Shown here in pieces: positions 8,303 through 17,498 of a stretch of DNA of 64,000 bases (positions within the stretch are counted from its first letter, which is position 1; each line of letters opens with the position of its first letter). The notes beneath the pieces were generated by a model that saw only the letters and a list, made by a program, of their open reading frames with translations, had not been told where the DNA came from and searched no databases. The DNA comes from Brucella rhizosphaerae (GTDB lineage: Bacteria > Pseudomonadota > Alphaproteobacteria > Rhizobiales > Rhizobiaceae): contig NZ_NNRK01000026.1 in NCBI RefSeq assembly GCF_002252475.1, positions 1 through 64,000 on the forward strand. The letters are read 5' to 3'. The position numbers and the translations under genes were made by a program.

Positions 8303-10546
8303 ATGATGCGCCAATATGAGCTTGTAGAGCGTGTTCAGCGATACAAGCCTGACGTCAATGAGGCGCTTCTCAACAAGGCGTATGTTTATGCCATGCAGAA
8401 ACACGGCAGCCAGAAGCGCGCGTCCGGCGATCCCTATTTTTCCCACCCGCTCGAAGTCGCAGCAATTCTCACTGACATGCATCTGGATGAGGCGACCATT
8501 GCGATCGCTCTCCTGCATGACACGATCGAAGATACCACCGCTACGCGTCAGGAAATTGATCAGCTGTTCGGCCCGGAAATTGGCAAACTCGTTGAAGGTC
8601 TGACCAAGCTCAAGAAGCTCGATCTGGTTTCCAAAAAGGCAGTGCAGGCGGAAAATTTGCGCAAGCTGTTGCTTGCCATTTCCGAAGACGTGCGTGTTCT
8701 TCTGGTGAAGCTTGCAGATCGTTTGCACAATATGCGAACGCTGGGTGTAATGCGCGAAGACAAGCGCCTGCGCATCGCTGAAGAAACCATGGATATTTAT
8801 GCGCCGCTTGCTGGCCGCATGGGTATGCAGGACACGCGTGAAGAACTCGAAGAGCTTGCCTTCCGCTATATCAACCCGGATGCCTGGCGTGCGGTAACGG
8901 ATCGGCTTGCAGAGCTTCTTGAAAAGAACCGGGGTCTTCTTCAGAAGATTGAAGAAGATTTGTCGGAAATTTTCCAGAAGAATGGCATCAAGGCCAGCGT
9001 CAAAAGCCGTCAGAAAAAGCCCTGGTCGGTTTTCCGCAAGATGGAAACCAAAGGCCTGTCGTTTGAACAGCTTTCCGACATTTTCGGCTTCCGCGTCATG
9101 GTTGAATCCACTCAGGACTGCTATCGCGCGCTTGGCTTGATTCACACCACTTGGTCGATGGTTCCCGGTCGCTTTAAAGACTATATTTCGACACCAAAGC
9201 AGAACGACTATCGTTCGATTCATACGACAATTATCGGTCCGTCGCGCCAGCGTATCGAATTGCAGATCCGCACGCGTGTTATGGATGAAATCGCGGAATT
9301 CGGTGTTGCCGCCCATTCGATCTACAAAGATCGTGGCAGTGCCAGCAACCCGCATCAGATATCGACCGAAACCAATGCCTATGCATGGCTGCGCCAGACC
9401 ATCGAGCAGCTTTCCGAAGGCGACAATCCTGAAGAGTTTCTGGAACATACCAAGCTGGAACTGTTTCAGGATCAGGTGTTTTGCTTCACCCCCAAGGGTC
9501 GCCTCATCGCGCTGCCACGTGGTGCAACGCCCATTGATTTTGCTTATGCGGTGCACACCGATATTGGCGACAGCTGCGTGGGTGCCAAGGTCAATGGTCG
9601 CATTATGCCGCTGATGACTGAGCTTAAAAACGGCGATGAAGTCGACATCATCCGTTCTAAAGCGCAGGTTCCGCCGGCCGCATGGGAGTCGCTCGTTGCT
9701 ACTGGAAAGGCGCGCGCAGCAATCCGCCGTGCAACACGTTCGGCTGTTCGCAAGCAGTATTCAGGCCTCGGTATGCGTATTCTTGAGCGCGCTTTCGAGC
9801 GCGCCGGAAAGGCGTTCAGCAAGGATATTCTCAAGCCCGGCCTGCCACGTCTGGCGCGCAAGGAAGTTGAGGATGTTCTCGCCGCAGTGGGTCGCGGTGA
9901 ACTGCCATCTACCGATGTCGTGAAAGCGGTTTACCCCGACTATCAGGATACGCGCGTTACATCGCAGAACAACCCGGCCAAGACAGGCGAAAAGGGCTGG
10001 TTCAATATTCAGAACGCGGCCGGAATGATCTTCAAAGTGCCGGAAGGCTCTGAAGGTGCCCAGGGACCGACGGACGACGGAGCGAAGCCAAAGCGCAAAG
10101 CTTTGCCGATCCGTGGTACCAATTCCGATTTGCCGGTGCGCTTCGCTCCGGAAGGCGCTGTTCCGGGCGACCGTATCGTCGGCATTATGCAGCCGGGTGC
10201 AGGTATCACAATCTATCCGATTCAGTCACCGGCACTGACGGCTTATGACGATCAGCCTGAGCGCTGGATCGACGTGCGCTGGGACATTGATGAGGGGATG
10301 CACGAACGCTTCCCGGCACGGATCAGTGTGTCTGCAATCAATTCACCGGGTTCTTTGGCAGAAATTGCGCAGATCGTTGCGTCGAATGATGCCAATATTC
10401 ATAACCTCTCAATGGTGCGGACCGCACCCGATTTTACTGAAATGATTATTGACGTTGAAGTGTGGGACCTTAAACACCTCAATCGCATCATTTCTCAATT
10501 GAAAGAAAGCGCGAGCGTCAGTGGCGCACAGCGCGTGAACGGATAA
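8303..10546 (+). CDS. rsh: Bifunctional (p)ppGpp synthetase/hydrolase (Rsh)
   Basis: 747 residues. It makes and degrades the stringent-response alarmones. Domains in order: HD hydrolase (about 20-180; FSHPLEVAAI and LLHDTIEDT supply the metal His/Asp), synthetase (about 240-350; PGRFKDYI and NDYRSIHT), TGS (about 390-450; LPRGATPIDFAYAVHTDIG) and a C-terminal ACT domain (about 670-747). The RFKD form of the synthetase motif and an intact HD site indicate a bifunctional enzyme, the single long Rsh usual in alphaproteobacteria. GGGAG lies 10 bases before the ATG. A second in-frame ATG follows at 8306. Confidence 0.97.
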   Translation: MMRQYELVERVQRYKPDVNEALLNKAYVYAMQKHGSQKRASGDPYFSHPLEVAAILTDMHLDEATIAIALLHDTIEDTTATRQEIDQLFGPEIGKLVEGLTKLKKLDLVSKKAVQAENLRKLLLAISEDVRVLLVKLADRLHNMRTLGVMREDKRLRIAEETMDIYAPLAGRMGMQDTREELEELAFRYINPDAWRAVTDRLAELLEKNRGLLQKIEEDLSEIFQKNGIKASVKSRQKKPWSVFRKMETKGLSFEQLSDIFGFRVMVESTQDCYRALGLIHTTWSMVPGRFKDYISTPKQNDYRSIHTTIIGPSRQRIELQIRTRVMDEIAEFGVAAHSIYKDRGSASNPHQISTETNAYAWLRQTIEQLSEGDNPEEFLEHTKLELFQDQVFCFTPKGRLIALPRGATPIDFAYAVHTDIGDSCVGAKVNGRIMPLMTELKNGDEVDIIRSKAQVPPAAWESLVATGKARAAIRRATRSAVRKQYSGLGMRILERAFERAGKAFSKDILKPGLPRLARKEVEDVLAAVGRGELPSTDVVKAVYPDYQDTRVTSQNNPAKTGEKGWFNIQNAAGMIFKVPEGSEGAQGPTDDGAKPKRKALPIRGTNSDLPVRFAPEGAVPGDRIVGIMQPGAGITIYPIQSPALTAYDDQPERWIDVRWDIDEGMHERFPARISVSAINSPGSLAEIAQIVASNDANIHNLSMVRTAPDFTEMIIDVEVWDLKHLNRIISQLKESASVSGAQRVNG

Positions 10547-10552
10547 GGCACA

Positions 10553-11131
10553 ATGAGAACCGAAGACGTCCTTGCTGTCTTCCGCGAAGCGGGAGCAATC
10601 CTTGAAGGCCATTTTATTCTGACCTCTGGCCTGCGTAGCCCGATCTTTCTGCAGAAAGCGCGCGTCTTTATGCATGCCGATAAGACGGAAAAGCTTTGCA
10701 AGGCATTGGCCGAAAAAATCAAGGCAGCTGATTTAGGTAAGATCGACTACGTTGTCGGGCCTGCAATCGGTGGACTTATTCCGTCCTACGAAACTTCGCG
10801 TCATCTTGGCGTGCCATCAGTCTGGGTCGAGCGTGAAAACGGTGTATTCCGTTTACGTCGTTTCGATGTGCCGAAAGGGTCGCGTGTTGTGATCGTGGAA
10901 GACATCGTGACTACAGGTCTTTCGATTCGCGAAACCATTGATTGCATGAAGGATATCGGCATCGAAGTTGTTGCTGCCGCTTGTATCGTGGATCGTTCAG
11001 CGGGCAAGGCAGATGTGGGCACAAAGCTCATCGCTCTTGCCGAATATGAAGTGCCAGCCTATTCGCCGGACCAATTGCCGCCCGAATTGGCTGCAATTCC
11101 TGCGATTAAGCCGGGTAGCCGTAATATTTAA
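10553..11131 (+). CDS. pyrE: Orotate phosphoribosyltransferase
   Basis: 192 residues. It converts orotate plus PRPP to orotidine 5'-phosphate in UMP synthesis. The PRPP-binding loop is [14 protein letters not shown] (D and E of the 13-residue PRPP signature), and [15 protein letters not shown] near residue 20 is typical of the family. It begins 6 bases after rsh, so the two are probably cotranscribed. A second pyrimidine gene, a dihydroorotase, is at 23147. Confidence 0.96.
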   Translation: MRTEDVLAVFREAGAILEGHFILTSGLRSPIFLQKARVFMHADKTEKLCKALAEKIKAADLGKIDYVVGPAIGGLIPSYETSRHLGVPSVWVERENGVFRLRRFDVPKGSRVVIVEDIVTTGLSIRETIDCMKDIGIEVVAAACIVDRSAGKADVGTKLIALAEYEVPAYSPDQLPPELAAIPAIKPGSRNI

Positions 11132-11224
11132 GCTGTCGCTACTATAGCATTGATTTTGCTGGACGTGATTTCGACCCTGCGTCGAAATTGCGCTTTGCGG
11201 TATTTGTTCAGCACCCTTAATTTA

Positions 11225-11254
11225 GGGGGAAGGGCAAGCCCATGCCCGTCCCCC
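11225..11254. other. Strong hairpin between pyrE and fnrN
   Basis: GGGGGA (11225-11230) pairs with TCCCCC (11249-11254), and inside it GGGCA (11232-11236) with TGCCC (11243-11247). The downstream TGTTTA is a poor U-tract, so it could be a pyrE terminator or a structure in the fnrN leader. A smaller palindrome, ATTTCGAC/GTCGAAAT, lies near 11168-11187. Confidence 0.6.
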
Positions 11255-11270
11255 TGTTTAGGAATATGTC

Positions 11271-12020
11271 GTGGCTGTTGCGCCTCTAATGTTTGATCCC
11301 AAGTCGCCGTATCGGGCTCCGTGCGGTGTGTGTGTCGATTGTGATGTGCGTCACATGGCGGTTTGCGCTGCTCTCGATGATGGTGATCTTGGTGCGCTTG
11401 AAGCCATCATGACCTCCAAGAAGCTCGATGCAAACGAAATGCTTGTGGAAGAGGGCGATCCAAAGCGCCGGGTTTTCAGTCTGACTTCGGGCATGTTGCG
11501 CATCTATACGTCTTTGCCTGATGGGCGCCGCCAGATCGCGGGTTTTCTGGTTCCCGGCGACTATCTGGGACTTGCCGATGACGATGTTTATTCGCAGTCG
11601 GCTGAGGCTGTTGTTCCTTCTGTCCTTTGCGCTTTTTCTTCCAAGGAAATGGAAGCGTTGATGAACAGCTTTCCGAAGCTCAAGGAGCGTCTTCACCAGA
11701 TGACGCGTGAAGCGCTGCGCACTGCGCGTGACAATCAGCTTGTGCTGGGGCGTCTTGCGCCAGTGGAAAAGCTTGCAAGTTTCCTTCTGGTTCTTGCCGC
11801 ACGTGCTGAGAAGCGAGGCGGCAAAGCCAATCTCGTTCATTTGTCGATGAACCGTACAGATATTGCCGATTATCTGGGTCTTACGATTGAAACAGTCAGC
11901 CGCAGTTTCACCAAGCTGAAGACACAGGGTCTTATCCAGTTGCTTGACGCAAACTCTGTCGAGATACTTTCACGTCGATCCCTTGCCGCGGTCGCGGGAA
12001 TGGATATGGAGGCTATTTAA
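11271..12020 (+). CDS. fnrN: FNR/FnrN-type oxygen-sensing transcription regulator
   Basis: 249 residues from GTG 11271, which has AGGA 7 bases upstream; ATG 11289 is an alternative start that keeps all Cys. N-terminal cysteines at 18, 21, 24 and 32 plus C120 provide the four ligands of an oxygen-labile [4Fe-4S] cluster. A cyclic-nucleotide-like beta-barrel, a dimerisation helix and a Crp-type helix-turn-helix (about 195-225, TIETVSRSFTKL with the E..SR of FNR recognition helices) follow. It is expected to activate low-oxygen genes; an ideal FNR site and hemN lie immediately downstream. A 7-codon ORF (MSWLLRL) at 11266-11289 overlaps the start region. Confidence 0.92.
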   Translation: MAVAPLMFDPKSPYRAPCGVCVDCDVRHMAVCAALDDGDLGALEAIMTSKKLDANEMLVEEGDPKRRVFSLTSGMLRIYTSLPDGRRQIAGFLVPGDYLGLADDDVYSQSAEAVVPSVLCAFSSKEMEALMNSFPKLKERLHQMTREALRTARDNQLVLGRLAPVEKLASFLLVLAARAEKRGGKANLVHLSMNRTDIADYLGLTIETVSRSFTKLKTQGLIQLLDANSVEILSRRSLAAVAGMDMEAI

Positions 12021-12123
12021 TCGTTTCCAACGAACGCACGAAGTCTCTGCATGGGCAATCAGTTTACAGGACTGATTGCCGAGCTCCGCACGATGCGTTG
12101 GACAATACTTCAAAAGAATAGAC

Positions 12124-12162
12124 AGAGCGTTTTCAACGATTAAGTCTCAACCGAAACCGCTC
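12124..12162. repeat. RIME half element
   Basis: AGAGCGTTTTCAACG...CCGAAACCGCTCCT, one palindromic unit, in the 428-base region between fnrN and hemN. That region also holds the FNR box at 12191 and the ORF at 12292. Confidence 0.55.
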
Positions 12163-12190
12163 CTATCCCTATTTAATTGTTTTCATTGCG

Positions 12191-12204
12191 TTGATTCAAA
12201 TCAA
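12191..12204. promoter_or_regulatory. Perfect FNR box
   Basis: TTGATTCAAATCAA matches TTGAT-N4-ATCAA exactly. It lies about 100 bases before the GTG of the small ORF at 12292 and 245 bases before hemN, a distance that allows class II or class I activation by the FnrN encoded just upstream. Confidence 0.9.
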
Positions 12205-12291
12205 TGAAGATTTCCCGAGCGACCTTTACACCTGATCATGGAAATTGACGCAGCACAGTCAGATGCTGCTCGATCTTAACGAGGTGAACAG

Positions 12292-12456
12292 GTGTCATTG
12301 TGGCTGGCAATTATAATATCGGCTGTCATGCATGCGGGCTTCCTTGCCGCATCATGCCGACTTGCCCCGCAGAATGTCCATCATCGCCCGGTGCGCGCAG
12401 TAGCGACAGGCTATCGCCAGAACGCAAAACGCGCGGGGTGGAATCATCATGCATGA
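12292..12456 (+). CDS. Possible 54-residue protein coupled to hemN
   Basis: GTG 12292 with GAGG 8 bases upstream; TGA at 12454-12456 overlaps the hemN ATG (12449) by 8 bases. The product begins VSLWLAIIISAVMHAGFLAA, one hydrophobic helix, then a basic, His-rich tail (NVHHRPVRAVATGYRQNAKR). Spacing below the FNR box and the overlap with hemN suggest a coupled gene or leader. No family recognised. It may also be only the leader reading frame. Confidence 0.45.
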   Translation: MSLWLAIIISAVMHAGFLAASCRLAPQNVHHRPVRAVATGYRQNAKRAGWNHHA

Positions 12457-13783
12457 AGCCACGATAAGACGTTATGCGGCACTTGCCGTTCCACGCTATA
12501 CATCCTTCCCGACTGCTGCGGATTTCGCGCCAGTTACGCCTGACAATACACGCCGCTGGTTGCGCCAGATCGGCCCGGAAGAAAGCGTCTCACTTTATAT
12601 TCACGTGCCGTACTGCAAGGAGATTTGTCATTATTGCGGCTGCCACTCCAAGATGGCTATTCGCGATGATGTTATCGAAAATTTCGTGACGGCGCTTTTA
12701 AGTGAAATTGAAACAGTCAGCGCAAGCCTGACAGCGCGTCCACAAGTTGTTCATCTGCATTGGGGTGGGGGCACGCCTTCGATTTTGCAGGAAGCACAGT
12801 TCAAACGCATTATGGCGGCTCTCGGACTGGCTTTCGATTTCAGTCCTCTTCTGGAACACGCGATTGAGCTTGATCCGCGCACGGTCAATTCCGATCTTGT
12901 GAAGACCTTGGCGCTGATAGGTGTAAATCGTGCCAGCCTTGGTGTGCAGGATGTCAATGCCGATGTGCAAAAGGCCATTGGCCGCATTCAGCCCATTGAA
13001 GCCGTCATTAGTGCTGCAAAACTTTTGCGCGATGCGGGTATCGTTCGGCTGAACTTCGATCTGATTTACGGCCTGCCGCTCCAGACTGTGCAGAGCCTTC
13101 ACGAAACCTGCGAGCGCGTTGCTGCGATGAAGCCGGATCGTATTGCCTGTTTTGGTTATGCGCATCTGCCGCAGCGCCGCGCCAATCAGCGGCTGATTGA
13201 CGAGAGTATGCTGCCAGACGCCGATGAACGTTTCGCACAGGCAAGTGCTGTTGCTGAAAGTTTTCTTCGCTTCGGCTATCAGGCGGTCGGCATAGACCAC
13301 TTCGCGTTGCCGGATGATGCGCTGGCAATTGCTGCAGAAAGCGGCACATTGCATCGCAATTTTCAGGGTTACACCACGGATCGTTGTCATACTTTGATTG
13401 GCTTCGGGCCATCGTCAATTTCGCAATATCCAGCGGGTTACACGCAGAATATTTCTGATGTCGGACAGTACAGCAAACGTGTTGTGACAGGGGATCTCGC
13501 GACTGTGCGTGGCTATGCGATGCGCGACAGTGACAGGCTCCGCGCAGGCATTATCACAGCGCTTATGTGCAATTTCCGTGTTGATTTGAACACAGCCGCC
13601 CCCGGTGTGGAGTTCTCTGATGAATTGGCCCTGTTGCGTCCGCTCGTGGCTGACGGTTTGGTTGAGGTACGCAACGGTGTCATCAGCGCGACAGAAGACG
13701 GCAAACCATTGATCCGTCTGGTTGCAGCGACATTCGACGAGTTTCGCAAGGAGAGTATGCACGGCTTCAGCTTTGCCGTGTGA
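12449..13783 (+). CDS. hemN: Oxygen-independent coproporphyrinogen III oxidase
   Basis: 444 residues. This radical-SAM enzyme decarboxylates coproporphyrinogen III to protoporphyrinogen IX when oxygen is scarce. The HemN signature C56-x3-C60-x2-C63-x-C65 (in PYCKEICHYCGCHSK) is intact, followed by HWGGGTPSIL and the C-terminal HemN domain. Length matches true HemN rather than HemW. The upstream FNR box and FnrN gene give a clear low-oxygen induction circuit. A strong terminator closes the unit. Confidence 0.95.
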   Translation: MHEATIRRYAALAVPRYTSFPTAADFAPVTPDNTRRWLRQIGPEESVSLYIHVPYCKEICHYCGCHSKMAIRDDVIENFVTALLSEIETVSASLTARPQVVHLHWGGGTPSILQEAQFKRIMAALGLAFDFSPLLEHAIELDPRTVNSDLVKTLALIGVNRASLGVQDVNADVQKAIGRIQPIEAVISAAKLLRDAGIVRLNFDLIYGLPLQTVQSLHETCERVAAMKPDRIACFGYAHLPQRRANQRLIDESMLPDADERFAQASAVAESFLRFGYQAVGIDHFALPDDALAIAAESGTLHRNFQGYTTDRCHTLIGFGPSSISQYPAGYTQNISDVGQYSKRVVTGDLATVRGYAMRDSDRLRAGIITALMCNFRVDLNTAAPGVEFSDELALLRPLVADGLVEVRNGVISATEDGKPLIRLVAATFDEFRKESMHGFSFAV

Positions 13784-13903
13784 GAGAGTTCAGGCATGTT
13801 GCGGCAAAATCATCGCAATGTGTGCCAAAGCAAATAAATAGGGTGCATTTCACTCTATTTAGAGCTGCCGCTGCACCGGGCCGTCAAAAGGTCAGTGGCA
13901 TCA

Positions 13904-13946
13904 GGAGCACCGTTCGTTGGGGGATGAACGGTGCTCCACTTTTTTA
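13904..13946. terminator. Strong terminator between hemN and the exporter gene
   Basis: GGAGCACCGTTC and GAACGGTGCTCC form a perfect 12-bp stem around a 10-base loop, then ACTTTTTTAAA. Downstream genes converge here. Confidence 0.92.
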
Positions 13947-13962
13947 AACTACGGATAAGTTC

Positions 13963-15168
13963 TTATCGGGCTTTTTCCATCTTTGGCAGGAAGATGGTCA
14001 GCAATCCGAGAAGCGGAAGATAAGAGCAAATCTGGTAGACAAACTCGATGCTCGTCCTGTCTGCAACCACGCCCAGTGCCGCAGCTGCAATACCGGCGAT
14101 ACCGAATGCAAGGCCGAAGAAAAGCCCTGACACCATACCCACACGTCCCGGCAGCAATTCCTGTGCGAAAACAATGATTGCTGGGAAAGCTGAAGCCAGA
14201 ACGAAACCGATGATGACGGTGAGAACGGCTGTCACTTCGAGATTGGCGTAAGGCAACGCCAGTGTGAATGGAACGATACCGAGGATCGAAACCCAGATCA
14301 CTGTGCGCGTGCCAATCTTGTCGCCGATTGGGCCGCCGACAATTGTTCCCGCTGCAACCGCACCGAGGAACAGGAACAGCAGCAACTGCGATGCCTGCAC
14401 GGTCACGCCAAAATGGCTGATCGTATAGAACGTGTAGTAGCTCGTGAGGCTGGCCATGTAGACATATTTGGTGAAGATCAGCATGGCGAGCACTGAGATC
14501 GAGGCAATGACCTTTTTGCGCGGCAGCGGCAGCGTTTTGTCAGGCTTTGGCTTGCTCTTATTGGCGAGATTGTGCTGGTTGTACCAGTTCCCAACATACC
14601 AGAGCAGGGCCATGCCGATCAGTGCTGCGATCGAGAACCACGATACGCTGGCCTGTCCGAACGGCAGCACGATGAACGCCGCAAGCAGCGGTCCGATGGA
14701 CGAACCGAAATTACCTCCGACCTGGAACATCGATTGTGCGAACCCGTGACGACCGCCAGATGCGAGACGTGCAACGCGGGCAGCTTCCGGATGGAATACC
14801 GAAGAACCGAAGCCGATGAAAGCTGCGCCAAGGAGCAGAACCGAATAGTGATGTGCGCTTGCCAGCAGGATCAGACCGATCAGTGTGCACCCCATACCAA
14901 ATGGCAGAGAGTAGGGCATTGGACGGCGGTCGGTGTAGATGCCGACGATTGGCTGCAGGATCGAAGCCGTTACCTGAAACGTGAAAGTTAGCAAGCCGAT
15001 CTGCCAGAAAGACAGGCTGTAATTGTCCTTGAGCATCGGATAGATGGCCGGAAGGAGCGACTGCATCATGTCGTTCAGGAAGTGGCCCATACTCGTGGCC
15101 AGAATAATGGCGAGAACCGTATTGTTCGCGCCGCTGTTTGAAGGCTGCTCGGCAGCACTCATGCTCAT
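13963..15168 (-). CDS. fsr: MFS exporter, fosmidomycin-resistance (Fsr) type
   Basis: 401 residues and about 12 hydrophobic segments. The N-terminal block HFLNDMMQSLLPAIYP and the motif VGIYTDRRP in the first cytoplasmic loop are characteristic of the Fsr subfamily of proton-driven exporters; substrate here is unproven. I placed the start at ATG 15168, with GGAG 7 bases upstream; ATG 15162 is also possible. It is divergent from an AraC regulator 161 bases away, which probably controls it. Confidence 0.85.
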   Translation of the reverse strand: MSMSAAEQPSNSGANNTVLAIILATSMGHFLNDMMQSLLPAIYPMLKDNYSLSFWQIGLLTFTFQVTASILQPIVGIYTDRRPMPYSLPFGMGCTLIGLILLASAHHYSVLLLGAAFIGFGSSVFHPEAARVARLASGGRHGFAQSMFQVGGNFGSSIGPLLAAFIVLPFGQASVSWFSIAALIGMALLWYVGNWYNQHNLANKSKPKPDKTLPLPRKKVIASISVLAMLIFTKYVYMASLTSYYTFYTISHFGVTVQASQLLLFLFLGAVAAGTIVGGPIGDKIGTRTVIWVSILGIVPFTLALPYANLEVTAVLTVIIGFVLASAFPAIIVFAQELLPGRVGMVSGLFFGLAFGIAGIAAAALGVVADRTSIEFVYQICSYLPLLGLLTIFLPKMEKAR

Positions 15169-15329
15169 AATCCTACTCCGAAGATAATCTGTGGCGGAAA
15201 TTTCCCGATAATGCTTTGGCCGGGTCGGGAAACCCATTCAATATTTCTGACCTGCAACTTTCATAATTGGATTGTTTCGCGCCTGCTTTCGTGATTTGGT
15301 CCAATACCTTCGAGAGTGGGCCAAAGCGC

Positions 15330-16211
15330 ATGAAACCAAAATCGCCACTGGGGCTTTTATTGCCGGGCAGTGAAGACCTTCAGAAGTTCCACGAGCATCG
15401 CATTGCCATGCTGGAGAACCTTCCCGGACCTATGGTCGCCTTGCCGACGAAATATCCCGATGGGTATTTCGTGCCACCCCACAGTCACGGCCGTGCGCAG
15501 CTTCTGTGTGCTGCGAAAGGTGTCGTTCTGGTAACCACCGATGCAGGTCGCTGGATGATCCCCAGCGATCATGCAATGTGGATACCGGCAGGTATTAAAC
15601 ACTCCGTAGAAATCCTTGGCGATGTTCTCATGCGCTCGATTTATATCGCAGTCGATGCCGTTTCCGGCGTACCGGACTATCTGCATGTCGTGGGCCTGAC
15701 AGATTTAATGCGCTGCCTTATCATTGATGCGACCTCGGTCGACAGTATTCCGCAGCCGGGCAGCCGTGATGCTCTCGTGGTCGACTTGATTCTGCGTGAT
15801 CTGCATACTTTGCCACAAAGGCCACTTGGCCTGCCTGTTCCAGAAGATGCCCGACTGCAAAAGCTATGTCGCGAGTTTGTAAAGAAGCCTTCGGCGCGTG
15901 CTACAATTGATGATTGGGCAGACCGCATGGCGATGAGCAGGCGCTCATTCACACGCCATTTTCAGCGTGAGACAGGTGTGAGCCTGTCTGTCTGGCGGCA
16001 GCAGGCTTGTCTCTTCGCAGCCGTTCCGCGGCTGGCAGAAGGCGAACCGGTAACAAGTGTTGCGATTGATCTGGGCTACGACAGCGTTTCAGCCTTTACG
16101 ACAATGTTTCGCCGTATGCTTGGTGTATCACCGAAATACTATCTGCCGCGTCTCGACGGAGCACCTTTCGAGCGAAGCGATAGGATCTCTGCGGCATCGC
16201 TTGAACAATAA
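15330..16211 (+). CDS. AraC-family transcription regulator with cupin sensor
   Basis: 293 residues from ATG 15330. An N-terminal cupin-like sensor (about 40-130; PPHSHGRAQLL and MWIPAGIKHSVEIL) is followed by a two-helix-turn-helix AraC domain (about 190-280; MAMSRRSFTRHFQRETG and SVAIDLGYDSVSAFTTMFRR). The sensor is that of the group often found beside exporters. Adjacent divergent position points to control of the Fsr-like transporter. A TTG-started longer frame (15267) looks less likely. Confidence 0.87.
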   Translation: MKPKSPLGLLLPGSEDLQKFHEHRIAMLENLPGPMVALPTKYPDGYFVPPHSHGRAQLLCAAKGVVLVTTDAGRWMIPSDHAMWIPAGIKHSVEILGDVLMRSIYIAVDAVSGVPDYLHVVGLTDLMRCLIIDATSVDSIPQPGSRDALVVDLILRDLHTLPQRPLGLPVPEDARLQKLCREFVKKPSARATIDDWADRMAMSRRSFTRHFQRETGVSLSVWRQQACLFAAVPRLAEGEPVTSVAIDLGYDSVSAFTTMFRRMLGVSPKYYLPRLDGAPFERSDRISAASLEQ

Positions 16212-16252
16212 TAACAATTGTCTCGGTGCGTAGAGAACAGTATGAGAAGTTT

Positions 16253-16846
16253 ATGTTATTCCAACGTCGAAATCCGCCCACCCGAAAAGAGCGCTTAAGG
16301 CTGCTCGTCTGGCCGCGTCGTTCCTTCGCTCGCTCATTTAAATATGGCGGCAAGCGTGTGCTGCGCATCACTGCATCTCCACATGCTGTGGCTGCGGGAT
16401 TGGCTGTTGGCGTCTTTTCGGCTTTCACACCTTTCTTTGGCTTTCACCTGATCATTGCAATCGTTCTGGCTTATTTTCTGGCTGGAAACATTGCTGCAGC
16501 GGCGCTGGGCACCACGCTTGCTAATCCGCTGACGCTCCCCTTCATCTGGGGTAGCACCTATGAGCTTGGCCGCTTTGTCATAAGCGGGGATATTGAAAGC
16601 GCACCGCCTCTGCATCTGGGACACGCGCTTCAAACGATGAAGTTCGGAGAAGTCTGGACACCTTTGCTGAAGCCGATGCTGTTCGGTTCGACCATTCTGG
16701 GTGCAGTTTTTGCGGTGATTGCCTATTTTGCGACGCGATTTGCAGTCGCCGCATTCCGCCGTCGCAGGCTTGAACGACTTGCCGAGAAACACAATGTGCG
16801 TTCCAGAGCACCACGCGTCCATTCGGACGCACAAAGGACGCTCTGA
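16253..16846 (+). CDS. DUF2062 membrane protein
   Basis: 197 residues from ATG 16253, with GAGAAG upstream. The N-terminus is strongly basic. The DUF2062 core (SPHAVAAGLAVGVFSAFTPF, GTTLANPLTLPFIW) spans about 50-115 with two to three membrane helices, a further helix lies at about 145-170, and the tail is Arg-rich. Function unknown. It lies just ahead of acpS-lepB-rnc, a conserved neighbourhood in this order. Confidence 0.85.
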   Translation: MLFQRRNPPTRKERLRLLVWPRRSFARSFKYGGKRVLRITASPHAVAAGLAVGVFSAFTPFFGFHLIIAIVLAYFLAGNIAAAALGTTLANPLTLPFIWGSTYELGRFVISGDIESAPPLHLGHALQTMKFGEVWTPLLKPMLFGSTILGAVFAVIAYFATRFAVAAFRRRRLERLAEKHNVRSRAPRVHSDAQRTL

Positions 16847-16926
16847 ACTGTTAAAAATACGCATCGCTCTTTCCAGAGATTGATTTCAATTTTTGGGCGA
16901 TGCGGTGCCCGGGAGCCGCAAAAACT

Positions 16927-17331
16927 ATGATCATCGGCATTGGCAGCGATCTGATCGATATACGCCGTATAGAAAAAACCCTCGAAAAACATGGTGATCG
17001 TTTCACCCAACGTGTTTTTACTGAGCTTGAGCAAGCCAAGTCAGATGGCCGCAAACAACGCGCTGCGTCTTACGCAAAGCGCTTTGCCGCAAAGGAAGCT
17101 TGCTCCAAGGCGCTTGGTACGGGTCTTTCGAATGGGGTTTTCTGGCGCGATATGGGGGTGGTGAATGCGCCTTCCGGCAAGCCGACCATGCAACTGACCG
17201 GAGGAGCGGCGAAGCAGTTGAAGCGCTTGCTGCCAGAAGGTAAACGCGCTGCCATACATCTGACAATTACCGATGATTTTCCTCTCGCGCAGGCTTTTGT
17301 CATTATCGAAGCGCTGCCAGAAACCGAGTAA
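16927..17331 (+). CDS. acpS: Holo-[acyl-carrier-protein] synthase
   Basis: 134 residues. It transfers 4'-phosphopantetheine from CoA to a serine of acyl carrier protein. Typical signature blocks are [17 protein letters not shown] (with the Mg-binding Asp) and [18 protein letters not shown] (the second acidic ligand, WXXKEA-type). ATG 16927 begins at the family N-terminus; the open frame upstream is not conserved. It heads the acpS-lepB-rnc-era-recO block. Confidence 0.96.
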   Translation: MIIGIGSDLIDIRRIEKTLEKHGDRFTQRVFTELEQAKSDGRKQRAASYAKRFAAKEACSKALGTGLSNGVFWRDMGVVNAPSGKPTMQLTGGAAKQLKRLLPEGKRAAIHLTITDDFPLAQAFVIIEALPETE

Positions 17332-17498
17332 TGCATGTTACGGAAAGCGAATACCGTCTTTCCGATAGTGGCATGTGCCAAAACAATTGCGATTGTGGCA
17401 GGTAAACTCCTGCTCATAATCGTGCGAGGTGACGGTGACTGGATTGCTTCGGGCAATCATAGCCGTTATTAGATCGCACATCGGCAAGCGGAGATACA

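Noticed and set aside
8054..9556. 500-codon open frame on the minus strand
   Set aside because: It is opposite rsh, whose domains are all intact; the antisense frame stays open because of codon bias and has no recognisable domain or ribosome site.
12698..13390. 230-codon open frame opposite hemN
   Set aside because: The hemN frame has an intact radical-SAM motif; the antisense frame has no family features.
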